Of a stretch of DNA of 64,000 nt, positions 23,929 through 36,101 are shown piece by piece. Position numbers and translations under genes: made by a program. Below the pieces are notes generated by a model. It did no database searches and had not been told where the DNA came from. It saw only the letters and a list, made by a program, of their open reading frames with translations. Source of the DNA: Gossypium raimondii (Eukaryota > Streptophyta > Magnoliopsida > Malvales > Malvaceae); assembly GCF_025698545.1 (NCBI RefSeq), contig NC_068571.1, positions 50,749,733 to 50,813,732 of the forward strand. Direction: 5' to 3'. The stretch's first letter is position 1; every line of letters begins with the position of its first letter.

Positions 23929-26900
23929 CCCATTTAGTACCATTTCAATAGGCTGGGCTATTTGCTTGGTTGGGGTACGCTTGAACCAGATAGGTCGGAT
24001 CGTAAATAGATATTTTGTGAATTCAGACTGGCCCAATATAACTTAATTTCATATTTAATAATAAAAATATTTGTATTTAAATTTAATTATAAAAATATTT
24101 AGATTTATTTTATTTTAAATAATGTAATTGATTTTTGGATCAGCACGAATATGAAAAAGGCAATTCTTTAAAAAATTGATTGGAATTTCCAACCAAACAG
24201 TGAACACCTCTTTAATTGGTACATATAATTACATTTGATCATGGGCTAGATGGGTCGGATTTAGGATTTTAGGCTTATTTTTTAGATCTAGATTTGGCTA
24301 AAAAATAAATTTAAAATTTGTTCAAACCCGACTCATATTAAAAATGTTAAACATGAGCTCGATCCGGTCCGACCATAATAAAATTTTTTAGATTATTTTT
24401 ATATAAAATAAATTTAAGAATATAATACATCAAATACGCTAAAAATATATATTTCCCAACAAATTAAAAATTCATAAAAAGGTATAGACATGTGATTCGG
24501 GTCGGGCCGAGCTTGGACAAAAAAAATCTACTCGAGCTTAGCCCTTTTAAAAGACATACTTTATTTTTTGTCCAAGCTCATTTTTCGGGTTTATATTTTT
24601 ATTAAAAATCTTTCTTTTAGATGAACCTTCAAAGTTAAACGGATGGCCTATCTATGATCAGGTATAGTTAGAATGTAGGTATGAGCATTACCAATATGAA
24701 AGGCTACATGTTTATGCTATTTTAAGGAGGCGAAATTATAATACCCTAATTAAATTATGTGATAGTTATGTTTAATATTAATAGAAATATTTTAGCACCA
24801 TTTTTCTTTAATTTGAAAACGGTAGAGTTGGTATAATATTTGTGCGTGAATAATTTCCAAACTTGGGAACGAAGGCATTGAACTTTTTATGTGGACACCA
24901 CTTTTTATTGATTAAAACACAAAATTAATCCAAAAGTGTAATGCTAGTATTACTTTATTTTTGGTCTCTCCTACCCCACTAATTTTGATGATGATTAGAT
25001 TCTAAATTTGGTTTCACTAATATTAAATTGCTAATGAGAAATAATTACATTTTGCTTTCCGTCTTTAACCTTATTGGACGGAAGTAATTAAATTAGCAAA
25101 AATTTAGGAGATTTCAAATCAAAGTACATTATTATTATTATTGTAAAAATATTAACTGAATTTGGCATTTAAGTCAAACTAATTTAATCACTAATTCTTT
25201 AAAACTATTAACTGTATCATTTTGCTCTCTAAAACATACTGCCCACATGACAATGTGCATATTGTTCGTATTTAATTTGGTGTATGTAGAAAGGTTGACC
25301 TTTGCACGGTGGTGATGATCGGAGGGCGGTTGGGCAAGTGTTTGGGTAAGTGCTGAAAACAATTTGACAGTGTAATAGTAGTGTAAGTATCATATGGATG
25401 AAGACGGTATAGATAAGTTATTTATAACTAAGTAAATTAATCACCAATGCTTTGTCTAGAATTAATGTTACTATAATTATACGTAAGGAGTGGAAAAGCA
25501 AATGTGCACCAATGTAAAAAAAATCCAACCATTATAACATTCAAAAAGTTCAATTCTAAAAAGTAAAATTATAAACTTTCTAAAATAGATGAAAATAAAG
25601 TAGAAGAAAGTAAAAGATCATCCAGGAGTAGCCTTCAATCTAAATCTACTCCTTCATGGACACAAGATTGTCAAATCACGGGCTTCGAGGGAGTGCAAGT
25701 AAATCATTACAAAGGGTCACTTCACGATCGCTAATTTTCTATAACTTTCACCTTAGGTCGAAACCTATTGATGATGGAGGAAGTGAGGTTATCAATCATC
25801 TCTTTTTTGAGTTATGTAGAACTCATGTTTTCCTTTAGATAAAAATATATGAGTCATGCATGTATAGTCCATCATACACTTTTGATTTAGGTATATCACA
25901 CTATGATCGTTATAAGTGAACAAAATTTATAAATGGATCTAGAATCTATTCTACAGAGGCATCAAACTATTGAAGATAATCATTAATAAATCTACTATTT
26001 TTCTTGAAAGCTAGAGCCATTAGCATGGATTGTTTCCAAAAATCGTAGTTGTCACTAAAAAGGGTTAAGACACAAGATTAAGGTTGAATTATCTAATTGA
26101 TGAAGGCAATATGTTCAAATCGATCTCTAAAAGATATATCAATAAAGAAGTTTGACATAATAATAATAATAATAAAAAGAAATTTTGTTTAGATGGCAAG
26201 AAAAAATTAATTGTATAGTTTTTATGCTCGATATCATATTAGACTTAAAAAATGAATTTTCTTTAAAAGATAAAACGAATATGTATTTATAAATTTGAAT
26301 CAAAGTTGTCAACTAATTAAATGTAACTACTATTTGTTTGTATTATTTACAAATTGCTAAAATATTATTAATAACTAAACTCAAACCTAAATATTACAAG
26401 TATTCAAAGTTGTGTTTTGATTTTTTTGTGCATGTTTTGTAAGTGTTGCAAAATTTTACTTCTTTTCATTTTGTTGTCTCCATGAAATATTATTAACCTA
26501 AACACGTCTAAACCTTAAATCTAATGTATATTATATATTACAAGATCCTTAAGTTTTAAATGTGTTCACACTATGAAATTTTGATATGTGGCTAGAAAAG
26601 AAAGAAAGCATATGTGGAGGGAAAATTGCAACATAAACCCTCCGCATTTTTATATAATTTTAATGGGGTTTTGTAAGTTGTATTTTCATAATAATTTCTT
26701 TCAATTTGCTTATATTCAATAATTCAACTCACAATTTTATATCGTAATCCACTACAAATTTTAAAATAATTTAAACCACTTTTTCTTTTACAAATTAATT
26801 AAATACATTATTAAGATGAAATAGATATTTAGAATATAAATAATATTATAATAAAATTTTAACGGGCCACAATATTTAAATTTATTTAATAATCTGCCTT

Positions 26901-27507
26901 CACTAATTAATAATTAATATTAAGTTAGAAATTATATATAAAACAGAATTTCACATTATTTACTATTATAATATATATTTTAAAATAATTTTAAAATGTT
27001 GTTTACTTAAATTCAGTTTAATATAAATCATTATGTTGTTAAAATTAAACTTTTATATTATTATGTTTTAATTTCGTGACCATATTATTAATGCTTTTTA
27101 AAAATAATTAAATATAATATAATTAATACATACGATAAACATGTGTATCGCAAGAATAAATATACACCCTAAAATTATGACCCTACCATTCGTATTAGGC
27201 CACATTACTTTTATTGACTAAATATATTAGCCCTTAAATGATAGCGACTTTGTATTGAATTCACATGATGATAGTGATAGAGATGAGCTTCTAATTATAG
27301 TATTTAAGGTTTTATAGTAATGGTATGTGTAATTTATGTATTTATATTAATATTCCTCTCCTTCTTTTTTTTTTAGAATTGTTCCTTTTTTATATATATA
27401 ACCAAAAAACGTAATTAAAGTATTACGTAAATATAAAATTTGACTTGTTAATAACTTATATTTTATTATGTTCATTTTAATATTATAGTTATGCCAAAAG
27501 AGAAAGG

Positions 27508-27674
27508 ATTGTATGAATCTGTGATTTCATATCATTTTTATCCCTTTTCAATAAGAGAATGACAAATTATATTTTTTCAGGAGGAAAAAACTAAAAATCA
27601 GGAAGAAAAATCTGAGTTATCATTCTCCTATTGAAAAATGATAAAAATAACGTGGAATCACAGTTTCATACTTG
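27508..27674. mobile_element. Small foldback (hairpin) element
   Basis: A left arm reading GTATGAATCTGTGATTTCAT with ATCATTTTTATC is matched by an inverted right arm (complement of GGAATCACAGTTTCATAC with ATGATAAAAATAA). Arms are about 70 bp with a short A-rich loop. As RNA it would form a long near-perfect hairpin. Confidence 0.6.
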
Positions 27675-28227
27675 AAAATGATAAACTAAGTATACGTAGG
27701 GGCCATATTTATATATGCAATTCATTATTGCTTTCATAAAAGAAAGATAGGCATGGGTTGCCTTTGCTGTTTTTTAGCCTTCCAATTTCCAATCCCATAA
27801 AGTTATCGTACAAATATTGGAGTGCTTAGCTAAAGCAGGCATTTTGAATTAAATAGAATAAAGATGGATAGTGTGTATGAGAACCATCGATTTTTTTCTA
27901 ACACTAATACCATCATGTCTGCGTCTTTTTTCTTTTCTTTTCTAATAATCACATGATTTTTTTATTCAGTAAAATCACATGAAAATTTAAGTTAACATTT
28001 CTAATAAAAATAACGATAAGACACATTATTAGAGAAAAACCCTAAATATAAACAATAAAACCAACCTACATAATATAAAAAAGAATTATATAATAGAATG
28101 CATAATTCACATTATTTTATTGTCGGTTCACACGGTAGGTCTAAGCCCATATTATTGGCTGGTTTGGGCTTTAGGAGCTACCGCTCAAGGGGACATAAAA
28201 TATATAATATTTTGTCTTTACTTTTTA

Positions 28228-28792
28228 GGGTAAATTTCACCTAAATTCATTAAATTATTATTAAGTTTACGTTTTGGTCACTCAACTTCAAAAAGATACA
28301 AAATGATCATTAAACTATACAAAAGTTTTCATTTAAGTCACTGGACTATTCGAAAATTTTTTTATTTAAGTCATTGGGCTGTTAAGCTTCTTCTTTCTTA
28401 ATAAAGTTTGGCTAGCGAGCTCTAAGCGACAATTCAATAATTGGTACGGTGGATCGGTACCCATCGACGAGTAGAAGAACATACCTCAGATCCAATTCGA
28501 TCTGACGGTCAGTGTTAGAGATCAAAGAAAAAGTTGATTGAATTTTGGTCCGTAGATTCATGACATTCAAAGCTATTTCATAAAAAAAAACTGTAGAAGA
28601 GAAGGAGAAGAAGAAGAGCTTTTGATTGGTGTGAATGGTGCAAAAAAAGGTCATATAGTAACAAATTTAACAAACCAGTGACTTAAATGAAAGCTTTCAA
28701 ATAGTTCAGTGACCATTTCATAACATTTTGAAGTTGAGTGATCATAACATAAACTTACTAATAGTTTAATGACCTAGAGTGTAATTTACATT
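28228..28792. mobile_element. Long-TIR transposon 2 (Mutator-like MITE)
   Basis: Starts GGGTAAATTTCACC; the inverted end is complementary to GTAAATTACACTCTAGGTCA. Arms of about 150 bp share GTCACTCAACTTCAAAA and TTTCATTTAAGTCACTG in opposite orientation. The interior (about 28390-28650) differs from the interiors of the other two elements of this kind. Possible flanks TACTTTTTA/TATTTTTTT match only 7/9 in AT-rich DNA. Confidence 0.65.
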
Positions 28793-30355
28793 ATTTTTTT
28801 ACAAACTTAAAGTATTTGATTGAGTTGCTGGCCCAATCAATAAACACCAGTACAATTTAGAAATAACAAAAAGTTAATTCTATTTAAAAAGGAATCAATA
28901 CATTGCTACCATTAATCTAATAATTATAATATATATATATGTGTGTGTGTATGGGTTGGGTTGGGTTGGAAAGTGGAAACTGCAAAGGCTAAAGCCATGG
29001 GCATATGAAAATTAAGTAATGGAATAATACTATATATAGTATCAACTATTTTTATTCAGAGTTCTCAAACTGGTATTGATATTAGGTGTAAATAAGATAC
29101 CTTCCCTCTTCCTTACATATTGGAGACTAGTATTGGTAGGTCATTAGACCATAGGCCTCCCTTTCTTCATTTTAAATCTAATAATAATGTGTAACTTTCG
29201 GCTCTTAAGCCTTCCGCCATTATAAATAAAAGTATAAACCCACCAACTTTTTTATCTTGTCTTGTTTCATATTTTTGCAGCATTCTTTTTTCTTCGGCTT
29301 TTATAGCAATATCTAAAGCAATTTGTTACTTTATTCTAATTTTGTATGGTTCTTAATGCTTTCATTAAAAGATGTGTTTGAGGATTAATCCATAAAACCA
29401 ATATATATTTCTTAGATATCTCTTTTTGGAGCCCTAATCCTACTATAACATTCATTAAACAAAATTATTATAATTTATTTCATTCGTAATTATGTGATAA
29501 ATACATTATTTTTAATCATATAAGTAGGCGTAAAAGGAGGGTTGGAAGTCGCCTAAAACTTAAATAATTGCTTATATAATTCTTTTAATTTTTAAGAAAT
29601 CACATGATAATATCATGAATAAATTGTACTTTACCCTTTTTAAAAAATTTATTGAAATGATATTCACTTTACTTCTTTCGGTCACTTATTAGCGACAAAA
29701 ATACCTTGAAAATCCCAATCTTAAAACCCATTTTAGAACCAACAAGAACGAAGAAATGATGGGTTTTCCCTTTACTGCTGTGGAGGAAGACTCTGTGTTT
29801 TCTTCTTCTTTTTTCCACCCGAGGGGTTTAACTTCCCAATACAATAAGTGACACATCAAACAGGAGAAACAGCGAGGATCTCAACTTTATAACAATTGAA
29901 GGTGTGAAGATGTCACAATAGAGATGTTAGGGACAAAAAAAAAAAAAAAAGAAAAGAAGAAAAAGGGGTCACCTTACAATATATAAATCTTCTCTCTCTA
30001 AGGAACATATGGTTGATGCTTACCAAATTATTTGGCACAGGCTTTCATTTAAGACATTGATTTATGTTGTTACTGTTTTCAACTGTCAAGGACTCCATAC
30101 ATTTGTCCTTAGCCCCCCTAAGTGGCTTACAAAATTTCACAAGCTTCTTTCAAGATTGAGACGTTTTATAAACGGGTCCAACTCAATCATCAAAATCTAC
30201 CCAAACTAATTTCATATATATTAAAGGACGGTCATCATGTCAGAATTTAGAAAAAAAAATTGTAAATTATTTATGAACCATTTTATTTGATTAGTCCAAT
30301 TCTAAATCAGGTGGTTATTCATAAATGCATATATTTATAAACAAGATGATAGGAT

Positions 30356-30649
30356 TTGAATCAAAAGGAATATGTTTGTCAGGTATTTTTCAAATTTTCC
30401 ACGTATGTACACATCAGGGCACGATCAAAGTTAACCCATTTGTGTTTTGCTAATCACCTGATTTTGACAGCCAGGGTCTTTCATTCTTTAAGAGGAAATT
30501 ATCATCTTTTGTCTCTATTTTATACCCGATTTGAGTATGTCTTAATTTTAAATATCTTACCTTCTTCTATTATTAACAAAATAGTTATTTCTTTTACTAA
30601 TGATTTGGACCAAGTCATAATAGTAATAATTATACAAGGACCAAAATAA
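30356..30649 (+). pseudogene. LINE reverse-transcriptase fragment
   Basis: A 97-residue open piece contains SKLTHLCFANHLILTA, which matches the plant LINE RT catalytic block LTHLCFADDL with the essential ADD changed to ANH, followed by SLRGNYHLLSLFYTRF. It is short, has no flanking RT motifs and is not functional. Confidence 0.7.
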
Positions 30650-31193
30650 AGCAAATTAAAGTACAAAACTAAACCTTTAAATTAAGTACAGTAGAAGAGC
30701 AACAAGAGAAGCATGCATACTCCACTGAATATAATATTAATAATCATGCCATTGAAAACCTTTATTACTTGCTGGCTAAAATTGTGATAAATATTCAGCC
30801 TGACTTTTCAGTGCATTAATGAGACAAAGGTCCAAGTTGTGAAAAATGGAAATTTTTGAAGCAATTGGCTGAAGATGGGGGAGATATTGAGCAAACCTGT
30901 GACCTAACTTAGGGATAATATTTTTTAGACTACTTAGGGATCATTTTTTTAATCAATTATAGATCATGTTTAAGATATTGCGGGTGATGCTATTTTACAT
31001 TCGCTAAATTTTGAATTATCTAAACCTTTATGCTTAAATTAATTATTGATTAACATTTGGCTTTCATTCAAGAGCCCTCCCATGTACTTCAGCTTAAGTG
31101 GATTTGGTCTATAAAATCCTTTTTTTTAGATAGTATTTAAGATTTGAAATTAATCCATTCCTGCCTTCTTAAATCAATACAATTGAAAGATAT

Positions 31194-31690
31194 TGTTATA
31201 ACACTAAAACTACAAGGATGTTTGTTTTATTACACAAGTATGAGAGAGAGTTGTCACAGCAACAACGATTCATATTGTAGGAAGTGTGGAGAGCCGCTAA
31301 ACTTGGAGGTTTATGAGTGTGTGGGATAGATTATCAGCAAAATAAAGACTAGATCTCATTCTTGTTTATTTACCCAGAGATAAGGGGATGTTTATAAGGA
31401 TGGAGGCTAAGTGTGGGTCTCAGCTATTGAGTTCCCCTCCTCCTAAGTGCAATGATAAGGTGGCATGTGTTAGCCTAATGCATTTTTGGAGTCAACTCAA
31501 AGGAATTAGACGACGCATCTATTGTATGCGGTGGATTGATAAGAAGTGTTGTCTAGGGCCTTTCCTAATATATCTATTCCAGGCCATGAGACTGAGCACT
31601 TCTAGAAAAACCACAGCTAGGTTGAGCTTTGCTAGGTCTCTGTAATGGTCAACTGTTCAGACGATGGGGATTTAAGGCGAGGGTATAATT
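31194..31690 (+). repeat. LTR-like copy A of a local LTR family
   Basis: Begins TGTTATAACACTAAAACTAC and ends near GGCGAGGGTATAATT. It shares with copies B and C a succession of blocks: GAGCCGCTAAACTTGGAGGT, GGCATGTGTTAGCCTAA, AGACGACGCATCT and CTGTAATGGTCAACTGTTC. TGTTATA…TATAACA-type ends suggest an LTR. Orientation assigned by similarity to B and C. Confidence 0.55.
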
Positions 31691-31693
31691 AAT

Positions 31694-32066
31694 TGCTATA
31701 ACAGTAAAACTACACAAGATGTTGTGTTTTACAATAGAGGTAGTGATGAGGGGGTTTTATAAGTTATGGAGGTTGGGTGTGGGTCTTAGGCATTAAGTTT
31801 CCCTCCCCTTAGGTGAAGTGATAGTGTGGCATGTGTCAACCTAAGGCACTATTGGAGTCAACCTAAAAAGATAAGACGAGACATTTGTTAAATATAATGG
31901 ATTTATAATGTTATTAGAGACCCTTTTCAATATATCTTTTATGGATTGTTTGGGCCTGGCCATCAGGTTTAGCTTTTCTGGCCAAGCCATGGTGAGGTTG
32001 TACGTCGTCAAGTCTTTATAATGGTCAATTGTTCTAGCGAGGGGTGCTTAAGGTAAGGGTATAACA
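31694..32066 (+). repeat. LTR-like copy B
   Basis: Begins TGCTATAACAGTAAAACTAC and ends GGGTATAACA. Only 3 bp separate it from copy A. It is shorter, lacking the GAGCCGCTAAACTTGG block, but has the same 3' half (GTGGCATGTGTCAACCTAAG, ATAATGGTCAATTGTTC). Confidence 0.55.
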
Positions 32067-34368
32067 ATTTTCCTCTTAGAAGAAAGGCAAGTTATAAGGT
32101 GGTTTGCTTGAGTTAATGTTGTAGTGAGGTTAACTATGTTCATTTGGTGAGGCTTTCACAAGGTTTTGCAACATCATCATTATCTCACCGGTCGTCGTAC
32201 CTTTGCATTAATTGCCCTTAGACGTATGGTCACATTTGATTGGATTTATTAGGAATGCATTGTTTCTTATCGCGGGCATTTCATTTGGAATGTTGATCTA
32301 TTTTTTTCGAAACACTTATAAATAGGTTGCGTGCCGGAGCCTAAAAATAGCAACTTTGCATTTTCTTTCTTCCCCTAACTTTCCTTCCTTTATTCCTTTT
32401 TATTGCACGATCGCTTATTCTTTTTCTCTATATTTTTTGTTTGTTGTTTCTTTTGTTTAAAATGGTTGGCAATCCCTTAATAGATGATATTTTGGTAGAG
32501 AGTGAGGAGCTATTGTGTACTACTACCATAGAGGAAATGACAACCATGATACACTTACAGTGTTTGCATATGGTACATTATAGTACTAGTTTCGATTTCA
32601 TCGAGCCTTCATCGGATGAGTGAGGTCATAATAGTTGGAAGGGGCTTTTTCCTTCCATTACATATGTTTGAAGTAGGCTTTCATCTAGCTCTATACATAT
32701 GGTTAGTAAAGATCCTCCAAGTGCACCACGTTGCTCTAGGGATATTTTTGTATATTTGTAACTATGATTAATTATGGTTTTTTAACTTGTATATTTGTAT
32801 TCCAAAAATCTTTCAAACAACTCGACTTATATCAAGTTTTTATTTTTCATATTTTTTTATTCAACCTACTCATTAATTTATATTTTTTCCTTCTACTACA
32901 ACTATCATCTAAAAGAGGTGGCGATTGTCTTTCGTCTCGGTGCTTTGAATGTGGTGTATTGAAGAAGTTGAACAAGATGCCTAGTGATAATAATGGGGGG
33001 CCAAAGATCTAGGATTGCTTTCTTACCATAGAACATTTATCGATCCATCATTATTTTAGGAGGCAGTTGTATTTCTTCCTTCATACTTGCTTATCTACTC
33101 GCCTAATGGTGATTGTATTTCTTCCTTTCTTAACGACGCCAATGTTTATGCCAAGACGAGATTTACTTCTTAAAATTGCAATTGTGAGAGTGGCCTTATT
33201 AAGAGACAAAGCGATATGTTTGATGGTGATTCATTGCCACCTCTTACGTACCATTGTTGGCCTCTTAAAATATCTAATGTTATACTATTCCAAACATTAT
33301 TTTAATTAAGTCAAGCATTTCGACACCTTTCCTCATAGGAACCTTCTCATAGTTCATACTTCGAGTTGCCCTTATCATGTTTCAATTTGGTGGGGTGAAC
33401 CTCCTCTCCTAGAAAAAGTCCTCCTTTCACTTCTTTTAAGGCATTTTCTTCCTCATGGAGATTCTTATTTGTTTTGACATTTGGGGATCCTCTCGTAGGA
33501 ATAAGTGTATTTATGTACATCCATGGAACGTTTTTTACACCAATATTCTGAAACTTCTTCTTCTCTTGTTGTCTTGAGCTTCTAGGGAGGTTTTTTGGTA
33601 CTTGAGTATGTTGGAAAATTGGGTTCGTAAAGCGTAACAAAAAATAGGTTTAACGAAAAACCAAAGTTTTTTTTTAAAAAATAAGAACTTCATTGTGTTA
33701 TCTAAAGTAATAAACACTTAATCAAAATCGTACATTTATGATTCGTTTAGGATGAACGCTTCGATCGAGTAGTCTTTTCCGTTATCCTCAAACTCACGTT
33801 TGCTGAGTGTGGGCTCGCTTCGAATTACCCCATTGGTAATTTTGTAATTTCTCTAAAATTTTAGGGTCAAGTTGTAAATAACAAGAATATCCACTAGGTG
33901 AATTGACAATTCGAGTGTTCTATTAGATCAAGGTTGTGATGCTACTTTAGGGATCGTCTTTGGTTCCAAGACATATTTTCTTCTTTTCCAAGTTGCTATT
34001 AACTCCTTTAAGTTTTTCTTAGGCATATTCTTGGAGCTGAGACCAAAGAAACTCATTTTGGTCTTACAACTCTTGATACTATTATATCATTGATTAGGAT
34101 TTATCTTCTTCTTTAGGACAATGACAATATTCTTCTTCTTAATGGTCTACTAGAAGGCAAATGAGAGAAGACATGCAAATTCATCATTCCATTGTTGTGG
34201 TTGTAGGTACAAAGGGTGGTAGGCCTCCACTGTATTGTTTTGGCCTTATTCCTCAAACTTATTTCTGCATGGGTTACAGGAAATGCTTTGACTTTCTCGC
34301 TCTTAATGATTATATCCTTTAAAAGAAGAGACATAGCTTTTTTTTAGGTTTCCGAAGATGACGCAAAT
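32067..34368. other. Presumed interior of a non-autonomous LTR element
   Basis: 2.3 kb between LTR-like copies B and C. Short open frames exist (for example 32441-32623, 33067-33309 and, on the other strand, 33347-33640), but none shows gag, protease, integrase, RT or RNase H motifs I recognise. I see no clear tRNA primer-binding site after copy B. A TATA-like TTATAAATAGG at about 32316-32326 hints at a further promoter or nested LTR. Interpretation as element interior is inference from position. Confidence 0.35.
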
Positions 34369-36101
34369 TGTTACAACGCTAAGACTATGTGGGATGTTGG
34401 GTTTTATAGCAGAGTGATTTTCATCGTGAGGGGTTCAAAGAGTCACTACAACGAGGTGGTTCACACCGTGAGAGGTGCGAAGAACTGCTAAACTTAGAGG
34501 TTTAAGAATGTGTAGAATGAATTGTTGGCAGAGTAAGGACTAAGTCTTATTGTCTTTGTACATTAATGATAAATGAATATTTATAGGGTTGGAGTTAGTG
34601 TGGTTCCTAGCAGTCTTCCTAGTGCAATAATAAGGTAACATGTTACAACCTAAGGAACTTTTGAAGTTAACCTAAAAGGACTAGATGAGACATCTACCAA
34701 ATGTGATAGATTTGTAGATGTCGTCAGGGACCCTTCCCAATTTACTTTTGGGTAAATTACACCAACAGTCACTCAACTTTCAAAAAATAACAAAACATTC
34801 ACTAACATTATCAAAAGTTGACAAATTAGTCACTCATTAACATTTTCCGTTACAGACCTAACAGAACAGGTGATGTGACCAGGTAACTAACTGATGTGGC
34901 CAGTTAACTTGCCACGTTGGATAAGGCAAAGTTAGTGACTATTTTTTTCGTCCTTTTTTGTTTTCTTAATAAATAGCCCAATATTTTTTAATTTTTAGGT
35001 AAATGGCCTAATATGTTTACATTTCTTCTATATCCAAGAATATTGTTATCAGTGTCTCCGCCACAACCATCTTTGGCGTCACCATCGTTGACCTCCAAAC
35101 CACTACCACCTTATCTCAATCATCCAATCATCCATTCAACAATCAACAATCTAGATCAAAAGATGTTTGGAAAGCACTTAAGAAGAGCTCACCTTGTTTA
35201 AGCCTTGAAGAAAAAATGGTTCCTGCCAGAGAAAAGAAGAACTAAGGAATGGGAAGTGACGGAGAAATTCATTTGGGTTGAACTTACTAAAAGGGAACTC
35301 AAGATTGTGCAGGTTGTTGGCATCAAGAGATTTGTGTGAAGCAGCAAAGGCAGAGTTGTTGGCATCGTGGAATCGATCAAGAGAAAAAGAGATAGGAGAA
35401 GAGTAAAGGAAGGTTGGGAGAATGGATTGTTTGAAGAATCCGAAAGCAAATCAATTGCTGCGAAATTTGAGAAAACAAAAAACATGTCGAAAATTTACCC
35501 ATCTATATGACCATTTACCCATCTATTTGAGAATAAAAAACATGTTGAAAGTTTGAGAAATCAAAATACCCTCATTTACCAACTCCACTGTTAGATATAG
35601 ATGAAATTTTGGCCATCACTTTTCCTTTGTGGGGCTTTGTTCTCCTCTATAGATGAAATCAAAATTCGAGAAACCTGAATGAGATTTTGGATTGATGGAT
35701 TCTAGGGATTTGAAAGTGGGTTTAAGGAGCTTGAAAGTAATGGTGATACGCCCTTGGTGATGAGTGGAGCTTTGAAAAATTTCTCTTCTTCTTCTCTGCT
35801 TATTTTTCTTTTAATGCCCAACCCAGCTAGAGTTTTAAATTGGGGCCGTTTACACAATAGGATGCTATGTCACTTACTGTTTTATTATTTTGTCAAAGTT
35901 GAGTGATTGTTTTGTCAACTACTCCAAAGTTGAGTGACTGTTGATGTAATTTACACTTTATTTTTTTGTGAATTGTGTGAACCTACTAAGTATCATATTT
36001 ACGAGAGGCTATAAAGCCGAGCTCTTCTAACAAACTCGCGTCGCGAAATCTCCATAATGGTGAACTACTCTGGTGAGGGGATATAATGCAAGGGTATAAT
36101 A
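34369..36101 (+). repeat. LTR-like copy C, split by a transposon
   Basis: Begins TGTTACAACGCTAAGACTAT and ends AAGGGTATAATA. The left part runs to about 34749 (…GACCCTTCCCAATTTAC). The right part resumes at about 35966 (AACCTACTAAG… CCATAATGGTGAACTACTC). A long-TIR transposon at 34750-35956 separates them. Removing it leaves about 0.5 kb, close to copy A. Confidence 0.55.
34750..35956. mobile_element. Long-TIR transposon 3 (Mutator-like), inserted in LTR copy C
   Basis: Starts GGGTAAATTACACCAACAGTCA and ends with the complement of GTGTAAATTACATCAACAGTCA; the arms share GTCACTCAACTTT. Flanks TTTACTTTT (34741-34749) and TTTATTTTT (35957-35965) match 8/9, as expected for a Mutator-type 9-bp duplication. 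The interior (about 34985-35830) has open stretches of 95 codons on the minus strand (35198-35485) and 62 on the plus strand (35013-35201) but no recognised domain. It could hold captured host sequence. Confidence 0.65.

Larger units (their letters stand above)
19200..30355. other. Gene-poor AT-rich region with repeat relics
   Basis: About 11 kb without a convincing gene. Short open frames here have no recognisable motif. Repeats that can be delimited are listed separately. About 19587-19900 is another inverted-repeat element of the kind seen in KC1 intron 2 (GGTTAAAATATGTAATAAG… matched by …ATATATAGGGATTA). GGGTCGGG/CCCGAC-type repeat pieces lie at about 23940-24640. Confidence 0.5.
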
